A stretch of DNA of 52,161 nt from Zwartia vadi (lineage in GTDB: Bacteria; Pseudomonadota; Gammaproteobacteria; Burkholderiales; Burkholderiaceae_B). The stretch lies in assembly GCF_030410375.1 (NCBI RefSeq), contig NZ_JAUHHE010000019.1, positions 1 to 52,161 of the forward strand, written 5' to 3'. How positions within the stretch are numbered: position 1 is the stretch's first letter; every line of letters begins with the position of its first letter. Made by a program: the position numbers and the translations under genes. Below, one piece after another: positions 16,962 to 25,850 of this stretch. The notes beneath the pieces were generated by a model that searched no databases, was not told the origin of the DNA, and saw only the letters and a list, made by a program, of their open reading frames with translations.

Positions 16962-17942
16962 ATGAATATCAAACAAACATTGACGGCACTGACAAGCGTC
17001 GTACTTTTGAGCTGCCTCAGCAGTGCCGCACTTGCTCAAGAATTTCCGCCCTCCAAGGCTGTAACCCTGTACGTCGGTTTCCCTCCAGGCGGAGCCAATG
17101 ATATCGCTGCTCGGATTATCGGGAAAAAGCTTTCCGAAAATATTGGTCAAAAAATCGTTGTCGATAACAAACCTGGTGCGGGCGGCAATATCGTGACCAG
17201 CATGGTAGCTAATGGCCCATCAGATGGCTCGGTGATTTTGCTTGGATCGATTGGCCCCTTGTCGATCGCTTCACACTTGATGAAAATCCCTTATGACCCC
17301 GTCAAGGATTTGGCGCCGCTCGCTATGGGCGGCAGCTTTCCAAACGTTTTGCTCGTCTCACCCGAGTCGGGCATTAAGACGTTGAAAGATCTGGTCGATC
17401 GCGCTAAAAAAGAGCCCGGTAAGTTGACCTATGCATCGACAGGTGCGGGTGCCGCTTCACATTTGCAAGGTGAGTTGTTCAACCAGCGAGCAGGCGTTGA
17501 TATTGTCCACGTACCTTATAAGGGCGGTGGTGCGGCAACGGTAGACGTGATCGGTAATCGCGTGACGGTCTATTATTCTGCATTGCCTTCCGCAGCGCCG
17601 CATATTCGCTCTGGCAAGTTGATTCCATTGGCTGTGACTAGCGATACCCGTGCCGATATTTTTCCTGATATTCCCACCATTGCTGAGTCGGGCTATCCAG
17701 GGTTTGACGCAAGAAACTGGTATGCCTTTGTTGCCTCCTCAAAAACACCGCCCGCTATTTTGGATCGCTGGAATCAGGAGATCGTGAAAGTGATCACAGA
17801 CAAAGAGGTCACTGCGGCTTTGCATTCTCATGGGTTGACCCTGGAACCCGGTACCCGCGAAGATTTGGCAAAATACATCGCTAAAGAGTCTGCCACCTGG
17901 AGCAAAATCATCAAGGACCGTAACATCAAGATTGATAATTAA
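16962..17942 (+). CDS. Bug-family tripartite tricarboxylate-type binding protein
   Basis: 326 residues with a signal peptide (1-24, ending AALA-QE) and the Bug fold: VTLYVGFPPGGANDIAARI, NKPGAGGNI, PYDPVKDLAP, STGAGAASHLQGELF, PYKGGGAATVDVIGN and FPDIPTIAESG. It would bind a small organic acid in the periplasm. I use ATG 16962, which gives a clean signal peptide; the open frame extends 42 codons further up into trhO, but without homologous sequence. It is followed by a strong terminator, so it ends a short unit with trhO or is transcribed alone. Confidence 0.9.
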   Translation: MNIKQTLTALTSVVLLSCLSSAALAQEFPPSKAVTLYVGFPPGGANDIAARIIGKKLSENIGQKIVVDNKPGAGGNIVTSMVANGPSDGSVILLGSIGPLSIASHLMKIPYDPVKDLAPLAMGGSFPNVLLVSPESGIKTLKDLVDRAKKEPGKLTYASTGAGAASHLQGELFNQRAGVDIVHVPYKGGGAATVDVIGNRVTVYYSALPSAAPHIRSGKLIPLAVTSDTRADIFPDIPTIAESGYPGFDARNWYAFVASSKTPPAILDRWNQEIVKVITDKEVTAALHSHGLTLEPGTREDLAKYIAKESATWSKIIKDRNIKIDN

Positions 17943-17949
17943 TCTGCTA

Positions 17950-18013
17950 TTTTCCTGTTCCAGAAGCGGGAAAAGATAATGGGGCGATACCAAAAAGTAT
18001 CGCCCCATTTTTT
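17950..18013. terminator. Tandem hairpins with strong bidirectional terminator
   Basis: A first 8-bp hairpin (17950-17957 with 17967-17974, one G-T pair) is followed by a perfect 11-bp GC-rich stem, TGGGGCGATAC (17980-17990) with GTATCGCCCCA (17997-18007), loop CAAAAA, and TTTTTT at 18008-18013. On the minus strand the stem is followed by TTATCTTTTCC. It separates the convergent Bug and deacylase genes. Confidence 0.9.
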
Positions 18014-18033
18014 ATTGATTTACGGATTAAAAC

Positions 18034-18999
18034 TTAGTCTTCAAACTGACCAAAACGAACAGTTGTTGAACCAACTTTAACGTTTGAAGTTGAAGGCATC
18101 ACTAGAACAGTATTGTCATAAGGCACGCGAATGGTGTGCTCACCATCTGTCGCAACAATATCGCCTTTTTTAGGGACGACTTCCAAGCCTTTGTAATCCT
18201 TGTTAAAGCGAAATCCAGTGGATTTAGCCACGACCGCTTCGGTGACACGAACAATGCGCTGTTTGCTCGAAACAGGCAATCTCAAAGCCGGTTGAACAAA
18301 CGCATCATCCACCATATTAAACAGACGTAAAAATCTGAGAAGTGTGTCATTGGCCACATCAGCTGCCGATTTTTCCCAATGTTGTCCACACTCTATTAGC
18401 AAACCGGTGCGAGGATCGTTAGGCTTGCCAAAACCACCTCGTTCAATCATGCGCAGTCCGGCAGGGTGACCCGTATCGATCAACAGATATTCGGGCAAAC
18501 CGACACGCTTAGAGAGCGCCGCGCTCTTTTCACCACCCTGGCCCGTTGCGCCACACACCATGATGGGTGCACACGGCTCAGACATCGAGTGAATGTCTAG
18601 AAGGTAATCCGCTGCATCCACAAATGGTTGAAGGATGCGTGCGCGCCGAAGCTCGGCGGAGTCACGCGAGCCAAACAAGACATCATCGCCCCAGACGCGA
18701 TTGAAATCCTCGTCCACATAGCGGCTGGCGCTAGGATTTTCAGGATCCCAGCGTGAGTAGGCCAAGGTGTTGGCAAACGCGATCGTGAGTCGACCGACGT
18801 TGGGTTTGACTTGTTGACGCAAAAACCAGTCAACAGCGATCGCGCCACAAAATTCGTTACCGTGAGTCAGCGCCTGAACCATGACATGGGGCCCTGGGCG
18901 TCCGGAGTCAAAGCTCCAGACGTAAGGCACACCCGTGTTGGAGGTTTCCCAGGCACTGATATCAGGCGCCTGGATTTCGATCGGATAGGGTTGTTTCAT
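18034..18999 (-). CDS. Succinylglutamate desuccinylase/aspartoacylase-family deacylase
   Basis: 321 residues of the zinc carboxypeptidase-like AstE/ASPA family. Visible zinc and catalytic residues: HGNE (His46, Glu49) and DIHS (His137), plus DEDFNR (about 96-101) and a C-terminal beta domain. Members remove an acyl group from N-acyl amino acids. It is the last gene, 17 bases behind the second ABC ATPase, in an operon for an oligopeptide-type importer, so it probably hydrolyses the imported compound in the cytoplasm (inference). The substrate cannot be read from the sequence. Confidence 0.83.
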   Translation of the reverse strand: MKQPYPIEIQAPDISAWETSNTGVPYVWSFDSGRPGPHVMVQALTHGNEFCGAIAVDWFLRQQVKPNVGRLTIAFANTLAYSRWDPENPSASRYVDEDFNRVWGDDVLFGSRDSAELRRARILQPFVDAADYLLDIHSMSEPCAPIMVCGATGQGGEKSAALSKRVGLPEYLLIDTGHPAGLRMIERGGFGKPNDPRTGLLIECGQHWEKSAADVANDTLLRFLRLFNMVDDAFVQPALRLPVSSKQRIVRVTEAVVAKSTGFRFNKDYKGLEVVPKKGDIVATDGEHTIRVPYDNTVLVMPSTSNVKVGSTTVRFGQFED

Positions 19000-19016
19000 A
19001 TTGTTACTTTTTGTAT

Positions 19017-19997
19017 TTAGTTGGAATCATTCAGGTGGCACGCTGAATAGCGACCAGCACTGATTTCCCTCAAGGCTGGTGCTTCAACTGAGCAGCGAGG
19101 CATCGCCTTGGGGCATCGGGGATGAAAATGGCAGCCAGAGGGCGGGGAAAGAGGAGAGGGGATCTCACCGCGGATGGGTACAAAGCTGCGATGTTTGCGA
19201 TCGATACGCGGAATTTCTTGCAATAAAGCTTGCGTGTAAGGATGGTTCGGCTCAGCGAACAATTCTTCGGTGGGCGCAATTTCCGCCACACGACCAAGAT
19301 ACATGACGACTACGCGGTTTGACAGATGACGCACGACACCCAAATCGTGGCTGATAAACAGATAGGTCAGTCCGAGCTCGTCACGCAAATCCATAAAAAG
19401 ATTGAGTACTTGAGCCTGAATGGACACATCAAGCGCGGCAACAGCCTCGTCACAGACAAGAAACTCAGGCTTGACCGCCAGGGCTCTGGCAATACCGATT
19501 CGAGCCCGCTGTCCGCCTGAAAACTGGTGGGGATAGCGTTGCATATAGGAAGGATCGAGCCCGACGCGCTTTAAGAGGGCGGCAGTATAGTCACGCTGCT
19601 GCGCGCTATCCACTAAACCATGCACGCGCGGCGCCTCTCCAACAATGTCGATCACGCGCATGCGCGGATTGAGCGACGCGAAGGGGTCCTGAAAAATCAG
19701 CTGCACAGGACGGCGAACCCCACCTTCACTCTCAAGTGGTTGACCCCGATAGCGAACAGTTCCTTCGCTAGGTGTATGCAGTCCACAACCAAGACGACCA
19801 AGTGTTGATTTTCCACAGCCCGACTCACCCACTAGACCCACTACCTCGCCCTGATGGATGCTGAATGAAACGTTATCGACAGCGTGAACAGTTTGTTCCT
19901 GTACTTTCGAGCCAAAGACGCGAGCAATTTTTTCAAAAACATCGAGTTTTTTGCCGAAACGTTTTGAGACTCGATCAAAAGCTAATAATTCGGTCAC
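19017..19997 (-). CDS. Oligopeptide-type ABC transporter ATPase (DppF/OppF-like)
   Basis: 326 residues. Walker A GESGCGKST, Q-loop IFQDPFASLNPR, signature FSGGQRARIGIARAL, Walker B FLVCDEAVAALD, H-loop ISHDLG, then the OppF-type C-terminal region with NHPYTQALL and a Cys-containing CHFHPRC segment. I start it at GTG 19997, which overlaps the stop of the previous ATPase as GTGA; an ATG 17 codons further up would overlap that gene by 55 bases and adds no conserved sequence. Walker B ends in CDEAVAALD rather than the usual DEPTSALD, a variation also seen in OppF-type proteins. Confidence 0.9.
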   Translation of the reverse strand: MTELLAFDRVSKRFGKKLDVFEKIARVFGSKVQEQTVHAVDNVSFSIHQGEVVGLVGESGCGKSTLGRLGCGLHTPSEGTVRYRGQPLESEGGVRRPVQLIFQDPFASLNPRMRVIDIVGEAPRVHGLVDSAQQRDYTAALLKRVGLDPSYMQRYPHQFSGGQRARIGIARALAVKPEFLVCDEAVAALDVSIQAQVLNLFMDLRDELGLTYLFISHDLGVVRHLSNRVVVMYLGRVAEIAPTEELFAEPNHPYTQALLQEIPRIDRKHRSFVPIRGEIPSPLSPPSGCHFHPRCPKAMPRCSVEAPALREISAGRYSACHLNDSN

Positions 19998-20989
19998 GCT
20001 AAGCTCTCCGTTGACGCCGTGGAAGGCTGCTGAACGATGGGATTCCAACAGCGGGTGCTGCGCGATCCGATCACGGCCATGTCGGGCATGCGTGAACAGG
20101 CTGGCAATGCACGTGTGCAGCGCGCCTCAAAGGCGCAACCCGCGCCAAGCTGCATGATCGATGGCGCGGAGCCGGGGATTTGTCGCAGACGTTGTCCTGG
20201 TGTTGTTGTCGCAGGCACTGAATCTAGCAAGCCACGGGTGTATGGATGCGTGGGATCACTCAGGACATCATCAGCCGTACCATACTCAACGATCCGACCG
20301 GCATACATCACGGCGATCTTGTCGGCCAAGCCCGCAACCACAGCGAGATCGTGCGTAATCCAGATGAGGGCCGTGCCGGACTGGCTGACGAGTTGCTGCA
20401 TTTCGTACAAAATCTGTCCTTGCACCGTCACATCGAGAGCGGTGGTGGGTTCGTCGGCAATGATCAGATCGGGTTTATGCAACATCGCAATTGCGATCGC
20501 AACGCGTTGACGCATGCCACCCGAAAACTGGTGCGGATATTGGCTCAGACGCTCGCTCGGTGAGGCAATCCCGACCTTGCCTAACACCTCGACGCAACGC
20601 TCCCGCGCGAGCGCACGGCTCATGGTCTCGTGTGTCAAGACGGTCTCAATCATCTGCGTCTCAACAGTCAGGACAGGATTGAGGGTCATCATCGGATCCT
20701 GGAAGATCATCGCGATTCGACGACCACGCAGGCGTCTAAGCGTTTCTTCGTCAGCGCCAACAAGTTCTTGGCCATCAAAAATAATACTTCCGGCTGCAAT
20801 TTTTCCGGGCGCATCCACCAGCCCCATGATGGAAAAGCCAGTCACCGATTTACCAGAACCGGATTCACCGACTAAACCAAGCACTTCACCGCGCTTGAGC
20901 TCAAGCGAAACATCCGCCACGGCGGGCAAAATGCCATCGCGCGTCAGGAATTCGGTGCGTAGTCCTTTGACAGTTAGCAATGCGCTCAT
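19994..20989 (-). CDS. Oligopeptide-type ABC transporter ATPase (DppD/OppD-like)
   Basis: 331 residues: Walker A GESGSGKSV, Q-loop IFQDPMMTLNP, signature FSGGMRQRVAIAIAML, Walker B IIADEPTTALD, H-loop ITHDLAVV, and the oligopeptide-type C-terminus with HPYTRGLLDSVP and a cysteine cluster (about 290-310) that in relatives holds an iron-sulfur site or stabilises the tail. It pairs with the DppF-like ATPase to power uptake. Start and stop overlap neighbouring genes by four bases each. Confidence 0.92.
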   Translation of the reverse strand: MSALLTVKGLRTEFLTRDGILPAVADVSLELKRGEVLGLVGESGSGKSVTGFSIMGLVDAPGKIAAGSIIFDGQELVGADEETLRRLRGRRIAMIFQDPMMTLNPVLTVETQMIETVLTHETMSRALARERCVEVLGKVGIASPSERLSQYPHQFSGGMRQRVAIAIAMLHKPDLIIADEPTTALDVTVQGQILYEMQQLVSQSGTALIWITHDLAVVAGLADKIAVMYAGRIVEYGTADDVLSDPTHPYTRGLLDSVPATTTPGQRLRQIPGSAPSIMQLGAGCAFEARCTRALPACSRMPDMAVIGSRSTRCWNPIVQQPSTASTESLA

Positions 20990-21888
20990 CGTGACAACCT
21001 CGGATTCAAAATGTCACGCATTTGGTCACCAACCAAGTTGATCGCCAAAATCGTCAAGAGCAAGGCGATCCCCGGATAGACGCTGATCCAGTATTTGCCT
21101 GACAGGAGGTATTCGTAGCCATTGGAAATGAGCAAGCCGAGCGATGGCTCAGTCGCTGGCAGTCCCAGCCCTAAAAATGACAAGGTCGCCTCGAGTGCGA
21201 TGGCATGAGCGACCTGGACTGTTCCCACCACGATGAGAGGGGCCATTGCATTTGGCAGTAGATGCCTCAAGACGATGCGCGAGCCTTTCAGACCAAGCGA
21301 TCTTGCCGCTTCGACATACTCTTTGCCTCGCTCGACTAGCGCAGCCGAACGTGCAGTCCTGGCGTAATACGCCCATTGGACACTGACCAGTGCAATGATG
21401 ATCTTGTCGACACCTTTTCCAAGTACGGCAAGTAAGACCAGAGCGACTAGGATTGCTGGAAAACCCAGCTGTATATCGACCAGGCGCATGATGACCTGCT
21501 CGAAACGACCGCCTAAATGGGCTGCCAGCACACCGAGTACGCTACCGATTACCAGCGCGATGATGCCGCTGGTCAGACCGACATACAGTGACACCCGCAA
21601 ACCATAAAAAATGGCTGACACCATATCGCGACCCTGGCCATCCGTGCCAAGCAGATAGGTTTGCCCATTCAGGCCCTTTTCTCCAGGGGCCAGCCGCGCA
21701 TCCATCAGATCCAGGGAAGCCAGATCATAAGGGTTTTGAGGGGAAATCCACGGCGCAAACAGGGCTGTGAACATCACCACAACCAACATGACGAGCCCGA
21801 CCATGGCGACAGGACTTTCCGCGAATTGAGTGCAGAGACGCTTAAAGGGCGTTTGCACCTTGGCGACCGGTGTAATGGTTGCGCTCAT
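20986..21888 (-). CDS. Oligopeptide-type ABC transporter permease (DppC-like)
   Basis: 300 residues. N-terminal OppC-type helix, LLGTDGQGRDM-type extracytoplasmic segment, then the permease domain with the EAA loop (EAARSLGLKGSRIVLRHLLPN, residues written in part) and NLVGDQMRDILNPRLSR at the end. It forms the channel with the DppB-like partner. The start shares one base with the end of the upstream permease gene. Confidence 0.92.
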   Translation of the reverse strand: MSATITPVAKVQTPFKRLCTQFAESPVAMVGLVMLVVVMFTALFAPWISPQNPYDLASLDLMDARLAPGEKGLNGQTYLLGTDGQGRDMVSAIFYGLRVSLYVGLTSGIIALVIGSVLGVLAAHLGGRFEQVIMRLVDIQLGFPAILVALVLLAVLGKGVDKIIIALVSVQWAYYARTARSAALVERGKEYVEAARSLGLKGSRIVLRHLLPNAMAPLIVVGTVQVAHAIALEATLSFLGLGLPATEPSLGLLISNGYEYLLSGKYWISVYPGIALLLTILAINLVGDQMRDILNPRLSR

Positions 21889-22862
21889 CAGTGTTGCTCC
21901 GCAATACGTACGCGTGGGTCGAGAAGAGAATAAAGAATATCAACCACCAGATTAATAATGATGTACATGGCGACCACCACTAGCAGGTAAGCCACCACAA
22001 CGGGACGATCCAACTGGAAAATCGAGTCAATCACAAGTTTGCCCATGCCAGGCCAGGCAAAAATAGTCTCGGTCACGATGGCATAGGCAATGACAGAGCC
22101 AAGCTCTAAACCGATAACCGTGACAAGGGGAATCAGGATGTTCTTTAACAAATGCACACCGACCACGCGTGTGGATTTGAGGCCTTTGGCACGCGCGAAT
22201 TTAATGTAGTCCAGAAGACTTTGCTCGCGAGTTTGCGCACGCGTCAGGCGAATGATCAAGGCCAGTTTGAGGAGGGCGAGGTTCAGAGCCGGCAAGAAGG
22301 CGTATTTCAGCCCCTCCCAACTGAAAATGGAAAGTTGGAGCCCAAAAACATCCGTGGTGGGACCTCTGCCAGTGGAGGGCAGCCAGCCGAGGTGCACCGC
22401 AAAAAGCATAATCAATAACAATCCGACCCAGAAGGTTGGTAATGAAAAACCAACGATCGAACTTGTCATGATCAATCTGGAAAAAGGTGAGTTGGGCCTG
22501 AGCCCTGCGTACAGACCAAGCGGGATTCCGAGACAGACCGATATCACCATGGCTAAAACTGCCAACTCCATGGTGGCAGGCATTCTCTCGAAAATAATGT
22601 CCAGCGCCGGACGTGCGTAGACAAAAGAGTTGCCGAGATTGCCGGTGACTGCACCTTTTAGAAAGATGAAATACTGTTCGACGACGGGCTTATCCAGTCC
22701 GAGTGCGACCCGTGCACGTTCTTTTTCAATTTGATCGGCTTCAGGGTGAACGAGGATCTCGACGGGATCCCCCACCAGATACAGACCACCAAAAACCAAA
22801 ATTGACGTGATAAACAACACCAACAAGGACTGAGCCAAACGACGAAGAATAAAAGCGGTCAC
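21888..22862 (-). CDS. Oligopeptide-type ABC transporter permease (DppB-like)
   Basis: 324 residues, six membrane helices. N-terminal FILRRLAQSLLVLFITS helix, GDPVEIL-type loop, EAA-like loop with FARAKGLKSTRVVGVHLLKN, and the C-terminal LVVDILYSLLDPRVR, all typical of DppB/OppB. It follows the binding-protein gene after 50 bases and overlaps the DppC-like gene by one base. Confidence 0.92.
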   Translation of the reverse strand: MTAFILRRLAQSLLVLFITSILVFGGLYLVGDPVEILVHPEADQIEKERARVALGLDKPVVEQYFIFLKGAVTGNLGNSFVYARPALDIIFERMPATMELAVLAMVISVCLGIPLGLYAGLRPNSPFSRLIMTSSIVGFSLPTFWVGLLLIMLFAVHLGWLPSTGRGPTTDVFGLQLSIFSWEGLKYAFLPALNLALLKLALIIRLTRAQTREQSLLDYIKFARAKGLKSTRVVGVHLLKNILIPLVTVIGLELGSVIAYAIVTETIFAWPGMGKLVIDSIFQLDRPVVVAYLLVVVAMYIIINLVVDILYSLLDPRVRIAEQH

Positions 22863-22912
22863 TGGTTACACGTCCTTAGTTGGTGAGGTCATCTTTAAAC
22901 GAAAAAATATCG

Positions 22913-24547
22913 TTACTTAGGTGCGCGCTTGGTGAAGTGCGCGAGTGTGTATTGGTCCGCGCGACCGCCGTACTGGATCCCCTTGCGAGAGGCCCAGGTG
23001 CTCACCTCATAGTGAAGGGGAATCAAGCCCATCAGTTCGATGGCTTTTTCACTTGCAGCTGCAAGTGCGGCATCGCGCTGATTGTCATCAATAATCACAA
23101 TCGCCTTGGCGATCAGTTCGTCAAGCTCGGGACTTGAGAAACGACCACGGTTCGCACCTCCCATGCCTTTCTTAGGATCGTTCGTCGCAAGCAAGGCACG
23201 CAGAGGTGAGGACGTGTCACCAGATGCCGCACCCCATCCGGCAAGAATGAAAGAAAATTCCATCTTGCTGGCTCTTGAAAAGAAGATGTTGGAGGGCATT
23301 GTATCGACTTTGGTTGGAATGCCATTTCGCGTCAGGAACTGCGCAACAGCTTGAGCCGTCGCACCGTCGTTGATGTATCGGTTGTTTGGCGAGTGAAGCG
23401 TCACACCAAAGCCGTTAGGATAACCGGCCTCAGCCAACAGTTTTTTCGCGCCTGCAGGATCATAGGCATCGGGCTTGAGCTTTTTGCTGGTGCCGAAAAA
23501 TGCCTCGTCCAACAGCTGACCAGCAGGAATAGCCTGACCTTCCATGACGCGAGACACGATCGCATTACGATCGATCATTTTGCTCAGTGCACGGCGAACG
23601 CGGGCATCAGTCAATGGATTTGCTTCCATTGGTTTGCCATCGGCTGTCGTGATGAAAGGAGAGTTCGTTTTTCGATTGCTATCCATGTGCAGATAGATCA
23701 TTCGATTGGACACCGCATTTGACACTTCTACACGGTTATCTTTTTTGAGTTTGGCAGCATCAGAAGTAGGCACACCCTCAATCATGTGCACATCTCCGGA
23801 AAGTAGGGCCGCCACGCGAGCTGGTGCGCTGGTAATGATGCGGAAAGTGACTTTGTCCCAGTCAGGTTGTTGACCGTAATAGTCTTTGTTTCTTGTCAAC
23901 ACCACGCGGTCACCAGAAACGTATTCCTGGAAGCGGAAAGGCCCTGTCCCGATCATGGCTTTACCAGAGTTAAAGTCCTCGGTTTTGGCATTTTCTGCAA
24001 TTGACTTGGGGACGATGGCAACGGACACCATGTCGGCAGGCAAAAGAGGGTAGGGTTCAGCCGTCGTAAAACGAATGGTGTACGGATCAATGATTTTCAT
24101 GTCCTTGATTGCGCGAACAAAGACGGCAAACGAGGCAGGACTGTTGGGAACATTGGGGATGCGCTTGATCGTCGCAATCACATCTTCGGCGGTGAAAGGC
24201 TCGCCGTTGTGCCATTTCACATCTTTGCGCAGTTTGAATTCCCACTCTGTGGGGGAAATGGCTTTCCAAGACTCTGCCAGGCCGGGGTAGGTTTTAAGTG
24301 CGGAATCCGTTTTGACCAGCGTCTCGAAAACATGCGCGGCCATACCATTATTCGGTGTCAGATTGTGAAAGTGGGGATCTACAGTCGTAACCGGTGTCGA
24401 GAGCGCAACGACCAGATCCTTGACTTCCTGAGAAAAGGAAACTGTCGGCCAAGCTGTTGTCAACGCCACAGAAGCCGCCAGTGATGCACCCACCAACAAC
24501 CGGCGAACCGGATTCATACTAAATTTTTGCGATTTTGATGCAGTCAT
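22913..24547 (-). CDS. ABC transporter substrate-binding protein, family 5 (DppA/OppA-like)
   Basis: 544 residues. A signal peptide with an n-region containing PVRRLLVG (about 14-21) and cleavage near SFSQE precedes a family 5 solute-binding fold: DPHFHNLTPNNGMAAHVFETLV, WEFKLRKDVKWHNGEPFTAEDV (both given in pieces), TGPFRF.EY..GD, and GYPNGFGVTLH. It delivers a peptide-like ligand to the importer encoded by the next four genes. An internal Met at position 11 (24517) is an alternative start. It opens the minus-strand operon and faces the old yellow enzyme gene divergently. Confidence 0.91.
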   Translation of the reverse strand: MTASKSQKFSMNPVRRLLVGASLAASVALTTAWPTVSFSQEVKDLVVALSTPVTTVDPHFHNLTPNNGMAAHVFETLVKTDSALKTYPGLAESWKAISPTEWEFKLRKDVKWHNGEPFTAEDVIATIKRIPNVPNSPASFAVFVRAIKDMKIIDPYTIRFTTAEPYPLLPADMVSVAIVPKSIAENAKTEDFNSGKAMIGTGPFRFQEYVSGDRVVLTRNKDYYGQQPDWDKVTFRIITSAPARVAALLSGDVHMIEGVPTSDAAKLKKDNRVEVSNAVSNRMIYLHMDSNRKTNSPFITTADGKPMEANPLTDARVRRALSKMIDRNAIVSRVMEGQAIPAGQLLDEAFFGTSKKLKPDAYDPAGAKKLLAEAGYPNGFGVTLHSPNNRYINDGATAQAVAQFLTRNGIPTKVDTMPSNIFFSRASKMEFSFILAGWGAASGDTSSPLRALLATNDPKKGMGGANRGRFSSPELDELIAKAIVIIDDNQRDAALAAASEKAIELMGLIPLHYEVSTWASRKGIQYGGRADQYTLAHFTKRAPK

Positions 24548-24621
24548 GACAAAGATCCCAGATCAAAGTGGTAACGCCGTTCAATATAGCGGTTGAACAG
24601 TATCCAGACAACATGATTCAC

Positions 24622-24649
24622 TAGTGGTTTTCACTATCTAACTATAGTT
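24622..24649. promoter_or_regulatory. Two palindromes in the divergent promoter region
   Basis: TAGTG (24622-24626) and CACTA (24632-24636) form a perfect dyad around GTTTT, and AACTATAGTT (24640-24649) is a perfect 10-bp palindrome just beside it. They lie in the 164 bases between the divergent importer operon and the old yellow enzyme gene. A TATATA box at 24681-24686 with TTGTGA at 24656-24661 (19 bp apart) is a weak promoter candidate for the plus-strand gene, which would place both dyads just upstream of it. Confidence 0.35.
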
Positions 24650-24711
24650 GTGCAGTTGTGAGTATAGAATCGACCTGGCGTATATAAAACTTAGAAAAGG
24701 TTGTGAATTCA

Positions 24712-25803
24712 ATGAAACTTTTTACCCCGCTCCAGCTAGGTGCACTTTCACTCAACAATCGAGTTGTCATGGCACCCTTGACGCGCATGCGCGCCTCAGA
24801 GGGCGATGTCCCGGGCGAGCTTGCCGCCGAGTACTACAGCCAGCGCGCCAGTGCGGGACTGATTATCTCCGAGGCTGCCCAAATTTCAACGCTGGGCAAA
24901 GGCTACCCTGGTACACCTGGTATCTATAGCGATGCACAAGTTGCTGGCTGGAAAAAGGTGACCGATGCTGTTCACGGCAAGGGTGGAAAAATGGTGTGTC
25001 AGCTCTGGCATGTTGGCAGGATTTCTCATTCATCCCTTCACCCGATAGAGGGTTTGCCGGTGGCACCTTCGGCCATCGCTCCAACAGGCAAGGTTTACAC
25101 AGCCACCTGGCAGTTAGCCGAGTACGAGACGCCTCGTCCCCTGTCCTTGTCAGAAATCCCCGCCTTGATTCAAGATTATGTGCATGCGGCTCAACAAGCC
25201 AAGGCAGCGGGCTTTGATGGAGTAGAGGTCCATGGAGCAAACGGCTATTTGCTGGATCAGTTCTTGCATGATGGCTCCAATAATCGAAATGACCAATATG
25301 GCGGTAGTATTGAAAATCGGAGTCGCCTGTTGCTCGAGGTCTTGCACGCTGTGATTAACGTATGGGGAGCCGACCGCGTGGGCGTGAGGCTCTCTCCTTA
25401 TGGCACATTTAACGACATGTCCGATCACGACACGATGGGACTCTTTACTCATCTCATCGGCCAGTTGAATCCGCTTGGTCTAGCTTATTTGCACTTGATT
25501 GAGCCGCGTTCCACGATGGCTGGCGGCACGGATAAGGTGAAGGAAGATCAGCCAAGTACTTCGGCACTCTTTAGGCCGCTCTATAAAGGAAAGATTATTG
25601 CGGCGGGCGGTTTTGATCGAGAGGGTGCCGAACAGTTCGTCTCAAACGGTCTAGCTGATGCCATCGCCTTTGGACGTTTCTTTATTTCCAATCCTGACTT
25701 GCCAAAACGCCTAGCTGAAAATTCCCCTCTTAATCCATATGATCGCAGTACGTTCTATGGTGGAGGTGCGAAAGGTTATGTTGACTATCCTTCTTTAGGA
25801 TAA
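24712..25803 (+). CDS. Old yellow enzyme-family alkene reductase
   Basis: 363 residues, FMN-binding TIM barrel of the OYE/NemA group: APLTRMRAS near the N-terminus, CQLWHVGRISH (about 95-105), the substrate-binding VEVHGANGYLLDQFL (His/Asn pair, Tyr), YGGSIENRSR, and IAAGGFDREGAE/AFGRFFISNPDLP. It reduces activated C=C bonds or nitro groups with NAD(P)H. ATG 24712 is chosen because AAAGG lies 11 bases upstream; a GTG three codons earlier has no room for a ribosome site. It stands divergently from the importer and ahead of a hydratase-like gene 47 bases downstream. Confidence 0.92.
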   Translation: MKLFTPLQLGALSLNNRVVMAPLTRMRASEGDVPGELAAEYYSQRASAGLIISEAAQISTLGKGYPGTPGIYSDAQVAGWKKVTDAVHGKGGKMVCQLWHVGRISHSSLHPIEGLPVAPSAIAPTGKVYTATWQLAEYETPRPLSLSEIPALIQDYVHAAQQAKAAGFDGVEVHGANGYLLDQFLHDGSNNRNDQYGGSIENRSRLLLEVLHAVINVWGADRVGVRLSPYGTFNDMSDHDTMGLFTHLIGQLNPLGLAYLHLIEPRSTMAGGTDKVKEDQPSTSALFRPLYKGKIIAAGGFDREGAEQFVSNGLADAIAFGRFFISNPDLPKRLAENSPLNPYDRSTFYGGGAKGYVDYPSLG

Positions 25804-25850
25804 AAGTCTTGTTCATTGTTTGGTGTGTCTAAGAGGGAGTTGTATTCATC

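Noticed and set aside
22913..24547. Tat-type export of the binding protein because of PVRRLLVG in its signal
   Set aside because: The motif lacks the following Phe-Leu-Lys pattern and family members normally use the Sec route.
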